Shown: one piece after another, positions 42,156 to 49,248 of the stretch | How positions within the stretch are numbered: the stretch's first letter is position 1 | Layout of the letters: each line of letters begins with the position of its first letter | Assembly: GCF_030209745.1 (NCBI RefSeq) | Contig: NZ_JARVRJ010000007.1 | Location: 1 to 64,000, forward strand | Reading direction: 5' to 3' | Length of the DNA: 64,000 nt | From: Arthrobacter sp. fls2-241-R2A-200 | GTDB taxonomy: Bacteria > Actinomycetota > Actinomycetes > Actinomycetales > Micrococcaceae | The notes under the pieces: model-generated | Seen by the model: only the letters and a program-made list of their open reading frames with translations | Database searches by the model: none | Told to the model about the DNA's origin: nothing | Translations under genes and position numbers: made by a program

Positions 42156-42968
42156 ATGAATCAGGAACGTCCGAACGAGGCCATAGCGAAGCAGGTCGTT
42201 GAGCGGGTGATGGGGATTCAGCTCGAGCACGCAGATACCCACGGCGGGGTCGATTACATGTCCACGGATGGCACTGTCGCCCTCGAAGTTACGGCTGTCA
42301 CCGACGGCGAGAAGCAGAGCGCTCGTCACGCCCTTTCCAGGTCTAAGGCGAAGGGCTCTCCGACGACGACATTGCAGGGCTGCTGGCTCGTGTTTGTCTC
42401 GGACACCCAGCCGGGGATGAAAACCTTCATGCAGCGAGTGCCGCCGGCGATTGCGGAACTGGAGTTCGTGGGCGAGACGTACTTCGACGACCAGCGCGCA
42501 GCGGCGCACGTTATCGAAAAGGGTGAACTTTCACGAATCTACCGGCCGCTACTGGACGCCGGCGTCGAGAGAGCGGTCTACCAGCCGCATCCGGACCGCC
42601 CGGAGGATCCGGATCACGTTCACCGTATCTGGACTAGCACTGGAAGTGGCGGCTCGGTCAGCGGCAGCGATGAGTCACTTGACCGACTGATGGAGGAACT
42701 CAACGAGAAGCCCGACAATCCGACGAAGCTGCTTGCATCCGGTGCCGAGCAGCGCCACTTGTTCGTGTGGCTAAACGACGACACCTGGTACAACATCGCC
42801 CGCCCACTCAGCCGTGAGTCACCCTCTTGGGCGGACGACGGATGGGGTCTCCCCACGACCAAGCCGCAGCTGGATCCCAGCATTACACACTTGTGGGTCG
42901 TGCATGACCGGTCCCGACTGGGCTGGCTGTGGGACGGCGAAAAGTGGCAGGAGCTGCGAGACCCCTAG
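42156..42968 (+). CDS. Hypothetical protein (270 aa), possible nuclease-like N-terminus
   Basis: The ATG at 42156 follows GGAAGAGG and is better than the open frame above it. The N-terminal part, HADTHGGVDYMSTDGTVALE followed by VTAVTDGEK, has a D...ExT pattern reminiscent of PD-(D/E)xK nucleases, but the Lys is not obvious. The C-terminal half has many Trp (HLFVWLNDDTWYN, GWLWDGEKWQEL). It may sense or cleave nucleic acid; this is only a structural hint. Confidence 0.55.
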   Translation: MNQERPNEAIAKQVVERVMGIQLEHADTHGGVDYMSTDGTVALEVTAVTDGEKQSARHALSRSKAKGSPTTTLQGCWLVFVSDTQPGMKTFMQRVPPAIAELEFVGETYFDDQRAAAHVIEKGELSRIYRPLLDAGVERAVYQPHPDRPEDPDHVHRIWTSTGSGGSVSGSDESLDRLMEELNEKPDNPTKLLASGAEQRHLFVWLNDDTWYNIARPLSRESPSWADDGWGLPTTKPQLDPSITHLWVVHDRSRLGWLWDGEKWQELRDP

Positions 42969-43063
42969 GCCACGCCAACGTAGATGAGTGCGTCCCTTGC
43001 GGTCACCGGCAAGTTTCCAGCGCCGACCGCGCCCAGCGGTCGGCGCTTAGCCTTCTTAAAAGG

Positions 43064-43095
43064 GTCAGACCCGGCATCAACCTGCCGGGTCTGAC
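43064..43095 (-). terminator. Terminator of the permuted tRNA-like transcript
   Basis: Two perfect 13-bp arms, GTCAGACCCGGCA and TGCCGGGTCTGAC, surround a 6-nt loop. On the minus strand the stem is followed by CCTTTTAAG. It closes the transcription unit that contains both tRNA halves. Confidence 0.75.
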
Positions 43096-43117
43096 TGCAC
43101 CTCTCAGTGCTAAAGGA

Positions 43118-43190
43118 GGCGCCCGCTCTACCAACTGAGCTATACCCCCGTGAAGTGGAGGTAGGGGGACTCGAACCCCCGACCAGACGC
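43118..43190 (-). tRNA. Circularly permuted tRNA-Ala-like locus
   Basis: On the minus strand a 3' half comes first (43190-43156). It has anticodon-stem strand GCGTC, TGGTC, a T arm GGGGG-TTCGAGT-CCCCC, acceptor strand TACCTCC and A73. After the linker CTTCAC comes a 5' half (43149-43118). It has acceptor strand GGGGGTA, a D arm TAGCTCAGTTGGTAGAGC, G26 and anticodon-stem strand GGCGC. The halves pair with each other: seven acceptor pairs, including the alanine hallmark G3-U70, and five anticodon-stem pairs with one G-U. The anticodon loop is split and its joined sequence is unknown. A promoter-like -10 and a terminator flank it. The alternative is two remnants left by tandem duplication of tRNA-Ala. 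Confidence 0.55.
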
Positions 43191-43252
43191 TTTGTGAGTA
43201 CTTCGGACGCGAACCGAATGAGGAACCTGACGTTCCTGCACCCTTCTTACCT

Positions 43253-43258
43253 ATTATA
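43253..43258 (-). promoter_or_regulatory. -10 box for the tRNA-like transcript
   Basis: A perfect TATAAT on the minus strand would start transcription near 43246, about 55 nt before the 3' half. No good -35 hexamer is visible at 16-18 nt. The leader between can form two small hairpins, GGAAC/GTTCC and TTCGG/CCGAA. Confidence 0.5.
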
Positions 43259-43391
43259 ACTCCAGCACCATAGATAACACCAGCATCGTTCGCCTCGGCG
43301 GTGTTCCACTTCCTTCGAATCGGGACGGCCCAACTACTCTTCTGAGCGTAAGGCACCCTTGGCATAGGCGCCGGACACGCGCCCGGGGAGA

Positions 43392-44507
43392 ATGACTGTT
43401 GTGTTCACAAATCCCGAAGGGCGTAATCTCACTCCAGCGCAAGCAATGGATCTTGACGACAACTATTTTGGATCGAGGCCTCTCGGTTACTTTTCCTCTC
43501 GCATTGCATCATTGATTTCGTCCGCCGGAACGCTTCAAGCTGATACCACTGAAGGGATGGGTGGTCAGGTTGCTGCCGCACTTGGGCTCTCCGGCGTCCC
43601 TGGCATTCTGATATTCACCGAATCCGACCGCGAGCTTCAAATAGCTACCGATTCGTTCGCGGTTCGCCATCATGCAGCTGAATCACTCGTGCGCCTGTAT
43701 CACGCGCTGACCGTGGTCGCCCCGAAAATGGGCGTGGAGAGATGCGTCTGGGCGGCGATCGCTGAGGGGCCAAATCGAACGACAGTCCTCGTGGATGAGG
43801 CCAAAGCCCAACTGCTAAGCACGACGGGGCTCGAGACCTTTTGGAAGACGGTCTTACCGAACGGTGCAGAGACAGCAAGTGCTGAACAGATGGAGATGAT
43901 GAACAAGGCCTTGGGGGTCATGGCGGCCTGGCTGCAGCATGCCATGTACTTACTAGTGCGAGACGACATCGATATCAATGCCGCCCATAACAAGGTCAAG
44001 CATGGGCTCGCCGTCAGATCCCGGGATGACAATCTCCTCACGTTTACCACCGATCCCCCCAACTCAGATGGCACATTCTCGCTCAGCGCTCTGACGGGCA
44101 AGAACGCCGTCGATATTTTTAGCTCTCCAACTCTCGATTACCTCGCCCGACCAAAATCCAAGGGTCGGAAGCAAGGACTGGAGGTGACCACCCTCGCACT
44201 TGCTCCATCGGTCCTCCTCGCGGAGTCGTGGATGATGTCCGTAACATACGGTGCTATGTTCCAGGTCGCAGCTTCTCGACACTTTCAGGGGCGCGACGTT
44301 CCGTTTATGGCTTATCCTTCTTTGCCTTTGGCGCCGACACCGGAACAGCTCCTAGGTGAATCGGTTGTGGGGATGCGGCACCCTGTCACAAGTCCCCCGG
44401 ATGGAGGGGCGCTTGATAGGACGGCGGGAATAGCTTTTCAGTCCACCTTCATGCCCCTCGACATCGACTTTCCCGGCAGCACATCAAGGGTCGTTGTAGA
44501 CGAATAG
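43392..44507 (+). CDS. Hypothetical protein (371 aa)
   Basis: I do not recognise this soluble protein. ATG at 43392 has GGGGAGA upstream. It contains DTTEGMGGQVAAALGLSGVP early and a helical HNKVKHGLAVRSRDDNLLTF segment in the middle. The HNKVKHG pattern is shared by some proteins carried on mobile elements, but I cannot assign a fold. Base composition is closer to neutral than in the catabolic operons, which agrees with transfer. It is divergent from the tRNA-like unit. Confidence 0.6.
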   Translation: MTVVFTNPEGRNLTPAQAMDLDDNYFGSRPLGYFSSRIASLISSAGTLQADTTEGMGGQVAAALGLSGVPGILIFTESDRELQIATDSFAVRHHAAESLVRLYHALTVVAPKMGVERCVWAAIAEGPNRTTVLVDEAKAQLLSTTGLETFWKTVLPNGAETASAEQMEMMNKALGVMAAWLQHAMYLLVRDDIDINAAHNKVKHGLAVRSRDDNLLTFTTDPPNSDGTFSLSALTGKNAVDIFSSPTLDYLARPKSKGRKQGLEVTTLALAPSVLLAESWMMSVTYGAMFQVAASRHFQGRDVPFMAYPSLPLAPTPEQLLGESVVGMRHPVTSPPDGGALDRTAGIAFQSTFMPLDIDFPGSTSRVVVDE

Positions 44508-44575
44508 GTTCCGTTGAAGGTCCAACTCTCGCCCTGGCACGGGCGTTCCATTTCCTTGGAACTGGAACCGCCTGA

Positions 44576-44710
44576 CGCGGACTATTTTCCACGCGAATCC
44601 AAATCCGCGGGGAAGGCTTTGAGATCTATGTCTATGCGTCACCTCCGGAACCGCTGCTCCTAACTCTCGAGGAACTCGGCTACCCCGTGGACTGGATCAT
44701 GCGACGATGA
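44576..44710 (+). pseudogene. Fragment of an unidentified gene
   Basis: The codons read STRIQIRGEGFEIYVYASPP and LLLTLEELGYPVDWIMRR before a TGA, a convincing C-terminal end of a protein. A stop lies just upstream in frame, and another frame there gives LELEPPDADYF, so a frameshift probably broke the gene. The family is unknown. Confidence 0.35.
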
Positions 44711-44740
44711 CAGCGCCGGAATGTGCAGGTGGGTTTGGGT

Positions 44741-44768
44741 GTCCGCTGGGGGATCGCCTTACGGGCAC
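44741..44768 (+). repeat. GGATCC-type palindromic repeat variant
   Basis: GTCCGCTGGGGGATCG followed by CCTTACGGGCAC fits the consensus ends, GTCCG and CGGGCAC, with the centre GGATCG. It follows the 44576-44710 gene fragment by 31 nt. Confidence 0.5.
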
Positions 44769-44993
44769 GCATCGGCTCAGTGTCTCGGCTTGGGGGGTGA
44801 AGCGGACTCTCGGTAGGCAGGAACCGGACAGCGACAAGGACGGAATGGCGGTGTGCTGCTTATTCGTGCCCTTGGAACTGACGCGAATTCCGAGGTGTGC
44901 ATCCCACCGATCGTCCGCGCATCGATGAAGATGTTTGCATGGCGGTTGGACCTAACAACTATGGCTGGGAAGCCGGAAGGGGGGCACGTCCCG

Positions 44994-45394
44994 GTGCGCG
45001 AAGAATTTGACGCTTGTGGGACCCGCACAGCTTGGCCGAGAACGCGGACGAGGCGGTTCGCAGGGATTGTGTTCGCGGCTGGTTTGTTGATCCCCGCGGC
45101 CGGCTGCGGCAGTTATTGGGAAGGTGATCAATGGGCGGGGGCACGGTCATTAACAACACCAATCACGCCGTGACCCTTGACCTGTATAAGGCCCGGAATC
45201 TGTCCCCGGGCGAAAAAACGCTGCTCTACGTTGACTCGAACAGCAACCCTCAGGCGCTTCGAATTCGCGGAGCTGACGGCCGCATCCTCGGGTGCCTGAC
45301 ATTTCGGTTCCATACAACATCACCTGAGGACTATTCATTCAACGTCAGCGACCTCGCGGCCTGCGACGAAAGCCTTCGTCTCAATCGGGGGTGA
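44994..45394 (+). pseudogene. Putative lipoprotein, frameshifted
   Basis: A GTG at 44994 opens a frame with a signal segment, RRFAGIVFAAGLLIPAAGC, ending in a lipobox, then GSYWEGDQWAG. The continuation is in another frame from an ATG at 45131: GGGTVINNTNHAVTLDLYKA and ending DLAACDESLRLNRG. An extra base in the G-rich run near 45135 would explain this. Alternatively the downstream ATG is used through coupled translation. The family is unknown. Confidence 0.45.
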
Positions 45395-45525
45395 TGGCCG
45401 TCGTTGAACCGTCCAGCTGCGGGGCCGATGCGGGTCCGCGAGAAAAGGCGATCGAGGTCAAGCACAAGTAGTGAGCCGCCCGCAGATGCACACCGGTCGA
45501 TGAACTGTTCAAATGCTTCGCGACG

Positions 45526-45550
45526 GTCCCGGTACGGGATCCTTCAGCGC
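45526..45550 (+). repeat. GGATCC-type palindromic repeat variant
   Basis: GTCCCGGTACGGGATCC followed by TTCAGCGC. It overlaps the stop codon of the minus-strand gene at 45544, so it forms that gene's 3' end. Confidence 0.5.
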
Positions 45551-45750
45551 CCTCGAAACCCGTCCGTGACGATCCAGACGTGGATCCAGGCGAAGACAAA
45601 GCCGGCAACCGTGGCTGTGATTACGGTGGCATAGAGAAATTTATGGTTGCCGTCGTCGAGCTTGACGCGTGGGCGCCTGGTAACGATGTAGACGAGGATT
45701 CCCATGATTAAGACAAGACAAAGAATCGTAACCCAAATATATGGTGTCAT
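45544..45750 (-). CDS. Small membrane protein (68 aa)
   Basis: Two helices (YIWVTILCLVLIMGILVYIV and FLYATVITATVAGFVFAWIH) flank a basic loop, TRRPRVKLDDG. ATG at 45750. It ends inside a palindromic repeat, and another copy lies 51 nt upstream of its start, so the gene is bracketed by two copies. Confidence 0.6.
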   Translation of the reverse strand: MTPYIWVTILCLVLIMGILVYIVTRRPRVKLDDGNHKFLYATVITATVAGFVFAWIHVWIVTDGFRGR

Positions 45751-45800
45751 GCGTATCTCTTACCGCTCCATTCCTATTTGATGATTGCGCTGGAGATCCA

Positions 45801-45820
45801 CGGTGGAGGATCCTTTACCG
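45801..45820 (+). repeat. GGATCC-type palindromic repeat
   Basis: The core CGGTGGAGGATCCTTTACCG is fully self-complementary if G-T/G-U pairs are allowed, and GACAC follows as in the longest copy. It lies in the 260-nt gap before the sigma-factor gene. Confidence 0.75.
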
Positions 45821-46011
45821 GACACTCGGCGCTTTCTCACCAACGCTGCAACAAGCTCGAATTGGAGAGAACTCTATCCGTGTTTTGTGCTGTGTGGGCG
45901 TTGGCTTTGAGGCATGACTAGTTAGCCACGGCGACAGGTTGACCGAGGAGCCTGCAATAATTTTCCGGCTACCTGCGACACACTTAGGCACGTGGCGGAC
46001 AGGTACAGGGT

Positions 46012-46581
46012 ATGAGTCATCCATCCAGGCCCCCCAATAGGGCGGACGTGTTCCGGTCTCTATACGAATCTTCATACGGCGACCTCCTGAGGTTTGTTCA
46101 GCGACGTACGGAGTCGACAAATGCCGAAGACGTCGTAGCAGAAGCCTTCCTTGTCGTCTGGAGGAGGTTTGCCGAAGCACCAGCGAGTGAAGATGACGCC
46201 CGGGCTTGGCTTTTCGGGATCACGCGCAACCTCTTGCTGAATGCACGACGAGGGGAACAACGACGCCAGTCGCTAGGCATCCGGCTTGCCGATGTATCGC
46301 CCGATCTCTCCAGCGCCTCTCACGCTGACCTGGTCGGAAGCCGTATCGATCTAAGCCGCGCCTGGGCCCTCCTCTCCGAAGTCCATCAAGAAACCCTCGG
46401 GCTCGCGGTCTTCGAGAACATGGCGGCTCCACAGGCAGCCAAAGTCCTCGGAATCTCTCCTGTCGCGTTCAGATGGAGACTTACGCGCGCCAGGCGGGCC
46501 CTCCGGCTCCTTTTCGACCACCTACCAGACCATGCCGCCGGCGTTCTTGCGGCATCACCTGAAAAGGCCTCAACTCGATGA
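46012..46581 (+). CDS. ECF-type RNA polymerase sigma factor
   Basis: The 189-residue protein has sigma region 2 (SLYESSYGDLLRFVQRRT, then AEDVVAEAFLVVWRRFAEAP and ARAWLFGITRNLLLN) and region 4 (LGLAVFENMAAPQAAKVLGI, then SPVAFRWRLTRARRAL). It directs transcription of a small regulon. It overlaps the next gene by 4 nt (ATGA), the usual arrangement for a sigma factor and its regulator. Confidence 0.88.
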   Translation: MSHPSRPPNRADVFRSLYESSYGDLLRFVQRRTESTNAEDVVAEAFLVVWRRFAEAPASEDDARAWLFGITRNLLLNARRGEQRRQSLGIRLADVSPDLSSASHADLVGSRIDLSRAWALLSEVHQETLGLAVFENMAAPQAAKVLGISPVAFRWRLTRARRALRLLFDHLPDHAAGVLAASPEKASTR

Positions 46582-47399
46582 ACAACAACCAGCATCTCGA
46601 CGTACTTCTTCGCTCGATGGACACGGCAGAGCAAAGCTCCCCGCCGAGCCGCGAGCGGGCACAAAGTGACCTCATGCGCATCCTCAACTCCGAACCGATT
46701 CCCGCTGGGCCTAACAGCAAGACGGCCACCCAGCCCTCGGCCAGAACCACGCCTAATCGCCGGCGCCGGGCAGTCGCGCTCGGTGGACTCGCAGCCGCAG
46801 CCACAGCAGGAATGCTCGTCTTTCCAGCAATATCGGGAGGCGACCCAGCCTTCGCCACGTGGACCGCAGCACCCGGGACGCTTATTGGTTCAGAACGCGA
46901 CGCCGCTGTTTCGGACTGCCTGAGTTCCAAACAGCACGTCGGCGGAGGCATGTATTCGACTGATCTTTCAGCAGCGAAGGTAGCGATCGCAGAGCGGCGG
47001 GGAGCTTGGGTGACTGTCGTCCTGAGCGGCGAAGATGGCTTTGAAGCAACCTGCACTACCGACGTCACCGCCCCCTGGTTCAACAAGGGAACGATCGGAT
47101 CAATCAGAAAGCCCAGTAACGCGCCATCGCTTCCCGCACGAGGTATTGCCGCTACTCAACTAGGAACCGGATCTATCGGTAACAAGCCCATCTCAATCGC
47201 CTCAGGGCGCGTCGGCACTGAAGTGACAGCGATGTCCTACATCAACTCCGCCAAGGAAAAAGTGGTCGTGACCGTATCGAAGGGTCAGTTCGCGTTCTGG
47301 TTGCCCGGCAACGAGCTGCAGAATGCATCTGATCAGGGAGTACCAGTCGACGTGACTTACGCCGATGGAACAACCGAAAGTCGGCGACTCAGCTTCTAG
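46578..47399 (+). CDS. Membrane-anchored sigma-factor partner, CU044_5270-like
   Basis: The 273-residue protein has a cytoplasmic N-terminus of about 65 residues, one membrane helix (AVALGGLAAAATAGMLVFPA) and an external domain with WTAAPGTLIGSERDAAVSDC. This matches the CU044_5270-type proteins encoded beside ECF sigma factors. It may act as an anti-sigma factor or as a surface sensor, though no zinc-binding anti-sigma motif is seen. Confidence 0.65.
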   Translation: MNNNQHLDVLLRSMDTAEQSSPPSRERAQSDLMRILNSEPIPAGPNSKTATQPSARTTPNRRRRAVALGGLAAAATAGMLVFPAISGGDPAFATWTAAPGTLIGSERDAAVSDCLSSKQHVGGGMYSTDLSAAKVAIAERRGAWVTVVLSGEDGFEATCTTDVTAPWFNKGTIGSIRKPSNAPSLPARGIAATQLGTGSIGNKPISIASGRVGTEVTAMSYINSAKEKVVVTVSKGQFAFWLPGNELQNASDQGVPVDVTYADGTTESRRLSF

Positions 47400-47473
47400 G
47401 CATGATCCCGCTTCGGGAGTGACTCCTTGTGCTCAGGGCCAGTGCAGCCCTACGTTTGCCGTCCGACTGCAGC

Positions 47474-47500
47474 GCGTCCGTAAGCCGATCCCCTTGCGGG
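47474..47500 (-). repeat. GGATCC-type repeat left of the right res-like site
   Basis: On the minus strand: CCCGCAAGGGGATCGG then CTTACGGACGC. It ends 9 nt before the right 48-bp dyad. Confidence 0.45.
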
Positions 47501-47508
47501 CTACCGAT

Positions 47509-47556
47509 GCGCCAAATAGCGCTGTGAAAAGACCGCCATTTACCGCTGAAAGTCAC
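47509..47556 (+). repeat. res-like 48-bp dyad, right copy
   Basis: It begins GCGCCAAATAGCGC and ends CGCTGAAAGTCAC, and differs from the left copy (32387-32434, opposite strand) at four positions. The central 28 bp, AAATAGCG...CGCCATTT, form a resolvase-type subsite. It lies 86 nt before the start of a recombinase fragment. Confidence 0.7.
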
Positions 47557-47604
47557 TCGTCATTCCGCCGAATTGGAATTCATGTAAGACCCGCCCGCAA
47601 AACT

Positions 47605-47628
47605 GCCCGGTGAAGGTACCCTAAACGC
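47605..47628 (+). repeat. GGATCC-type repeat right of the right res-like site
   Basis: GCCCGGTGAAGGTACCC then TAAACGC. The centre is GGTACC rather than GGATCC. Its position, about 48 nt from the dyad, mirrors the left end. Confidence 0.5.
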
Positions 47629-47641
47629 TCCACTCGAAGCC

Positions 47642-47675
47642 ATGCTCATCGGATATGCCCGCCTGTCTAGCGTCC
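47642..47675 (+). pseudogene. Serine recombinase, first codons only
   Basis: MLIGYARLSS matches the conserved first residues of resolvases (compare MKIGYARVST at 33030). After about ten codons the similarity ends, and the GH32 gene end follows at 47710. It marks the right edge of the island. Because it is short, the match is suggestive only. Confidence 0.45.
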
Positions 47676-47709
47676 CGTCCCCGTGGCCGCGTGGGGCAGG
47701 ACCCAGTGG

Positions 47710-49248
47710 TCAGGACAACGCCGTGATGGTCAGTTTCCGAACCAAAGCCGTCCCGCCGTCGGCCGCTCGCAGTTGGGTACCTACGCTTCCGGCCAGGGGG
47801 AACACCAGGTCAGTCAAAACTACCCGGCCGCCTTGGGCGAACACCTCCACCGAGCAGCGGTCGACGACGATCCGTAGCGTCAGCACGCCGTCGTCGAGCT
47901 TCACCGGTGCAGACTCAGCGGACGCGAACTTCGTGTGGAAGGAGGTACTTCCGGAACTCCGGCGATCCAGCGTGAGCCGGCTCGTCCCAGCGTCGAAGCT
48001 AAGGACCGTTCCGGTGCTCCCATCCGATGCGGCCAAGAGCCTGAACGCCACGGTGCCAGCCGTTCCGGGAACGATCTCCGCCTCGATCAGCTGAGCGGAG
48101 CCGGGCTCTGCGTCCGGCAGTTGGATCGGGGAGTCCCCGAGCTCCACATTTTCGACGTCGAGGGTCGGCTTCCCGGCGTTGACCGGCAGTACCGGCCGCT
48201 GGACCAAGCGCGGTAAGCCGTCCACGGCGGCGAGCTGCACCTCACGGGCAAGCGACATTCCGGACCGCCACGGAGACGTGGGCAGCGAATTAGCATAGTC
48301 CCAGTTGTTCATCCATCCGATCATGATGCGGCGGTTCCCCGGGACATTGCTGAACGAAACGGCCGCGTAGTAGTCGCGCCCCCAATCCAGCCACAGGCAG
48401 TTTTCCAGGTCCGGAGCTCCGCCTGCACCGGCTGGGACGAGTGAATCAGGATCTGCCGTGAACCGCACTCCATCGAATTCGCCGACGAAGTACTGACCTC
48501 CCGATCCGCCAGCCACCGCGCCCGGGTTGATATTGACCACCAAGACCCACTTGATACTGTCCGGGTTTCCGTCGAGCGGGAGGGGGAAGAGGTCGGGGCA
48601 TTCCCATTCACCTCCTGAGGCATTTGAGGGCCCGAAGGTGCTCAGATATTCCCAGTCTTTGAGGTTGGCCGAGCGGTACAGCACAACCTGCTGATGCTGG
48701 GCCTCCACCGCCACCATCACCCAGTAGGAACCTGCCGCCCCCTCGAAGCGGAACACCTTGGGGTCCCGGAAATGGGCCGAGCCGCGGGCAAGAACCGGGT
48801 TGCTTTGATATTTGTTCCACGTCATCCCGCCGTCCGTGGAGTACGCGAGTGACTGGGCTTGCGTGCCTTCATGCACGGAGCCCCCCTTGAACGCGCTCGT
48901 GTAGATGGCCACCAGTGCGGGGTGTTCCAAGGTGCCGAAACCGGACGTGTTGCCATGATCCACCACGATGCTGCCGGAAAAGATGTCCTCTTCCTCATCG
49001 CAAGCGATGGCCACGGGTTGTTCGGTCCAGTGCACAAGGTCGGCTGACGTGGCATGGCCCCAGGACATGTTTCCCCAGACGTTGGCAAAGGGGTTGCTTT
49101 GGTAAAAGAGGTGGTAGATGCCTTGGTGCCAGACGAGTCCGTTTGGGTCGTTTAGCCACGTCTTCTCGGCTGTGTAGTGCAGAACTGGCCTGAAATCCTG
49201 GGTCGCGGTTTCGGCAGGGCTGGCAGGGCGGGAGGTTGTGTCAGTCAT
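47710..49248 (-). CDS. GH32 beta-fructofuranosidase
   Basis: The 512-residue enzyme starts at the ATG at 49248, overlapping the kinase stop. The family motifs are WLNDPNGLVWHQG with the nucleophile Asp (D34), FRDPKVFRF, and WECPDLF with the acid/base Glu. The last 150 residues form the usual beta-sandwich. No signal peptide is present, so it acts inside the cell. In this cluster it most likely splits inulobiose, the disaccharide from DFA III, or short fructo-oligosaccharides into fructose. Confidence 0.88.
   Translation of the reverse strand: MTDTTSRPASPAETATQDFRPVLHYTAEKTWLNDPNGLVWHQGIYHLFYQSNPFANVWGNMSWGHATSADLVHWTEQPVAIACDEEEDIFSGSIVVDHGNTSGFGTLEHPALVAIYTSAFKGGSVHEGTQAQSLAYSTDGGMTWNKYQSNPVLARGSAHFRDPKVFRFEGAAGSYWVMVAVEAQHQQVVLYRSANLKDWEYLSTFGPSNASGGEWECPDLFPLPLDGNPDSIKWVLVVNINPGAVAGGSGGQYFVGEFDGVRFTADPDSLVPAGAGGAPDLENCLWLDWGRDYYAAVSFSNVPGNRRIMIGWMNNWDYANSLPTSPWRSGMSLAREVQLAAVDGLPRLVQRPVLPVNAGKPTLDVENVELGDSPIQLPDAEPGSAQLIEAEIVPGTAGTVAFRLLAASDGSTGTVLSFDAGTSRLTLDRRSSGSTSFHTKFASAESAPVKLDDGVLTLRIVVDRCSVEVFAQGGRVVLTDLVFPLAGSVGTQLRAADGGTALVRKLTITALS

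Noticed and set aside
43118-43190. tmRNA (ssrA), whose tRNA-like end also has G3-U70
   Set aside because: The 5' half has a normal tRNA D arm (TAGCTCAGTTGGTAGAGC), while tmRNA starts differently and encodes a tag peptide. No tag frame is present.
43003-43365. A minus-strand open frame through the tRNA-like locus
   Set aside because: It reads straight through both tRNA halves and the terminator, giving GVRVPLPPLHGGIAQLVERA, a familiar artefact of translated tRNA genes.
29730-47399. Prophage
   Set aside because: No capsid, terminase, portal, tail or integrase genes were found; the genes are single small ones with recombinase traces.
30555-47628. Classical integron with attC cassettes
   Set aside because: No tyrosine-recombinase IntI gene and no GTTRRRY core in the repeats. 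The recombinase present is a serine resolvase.
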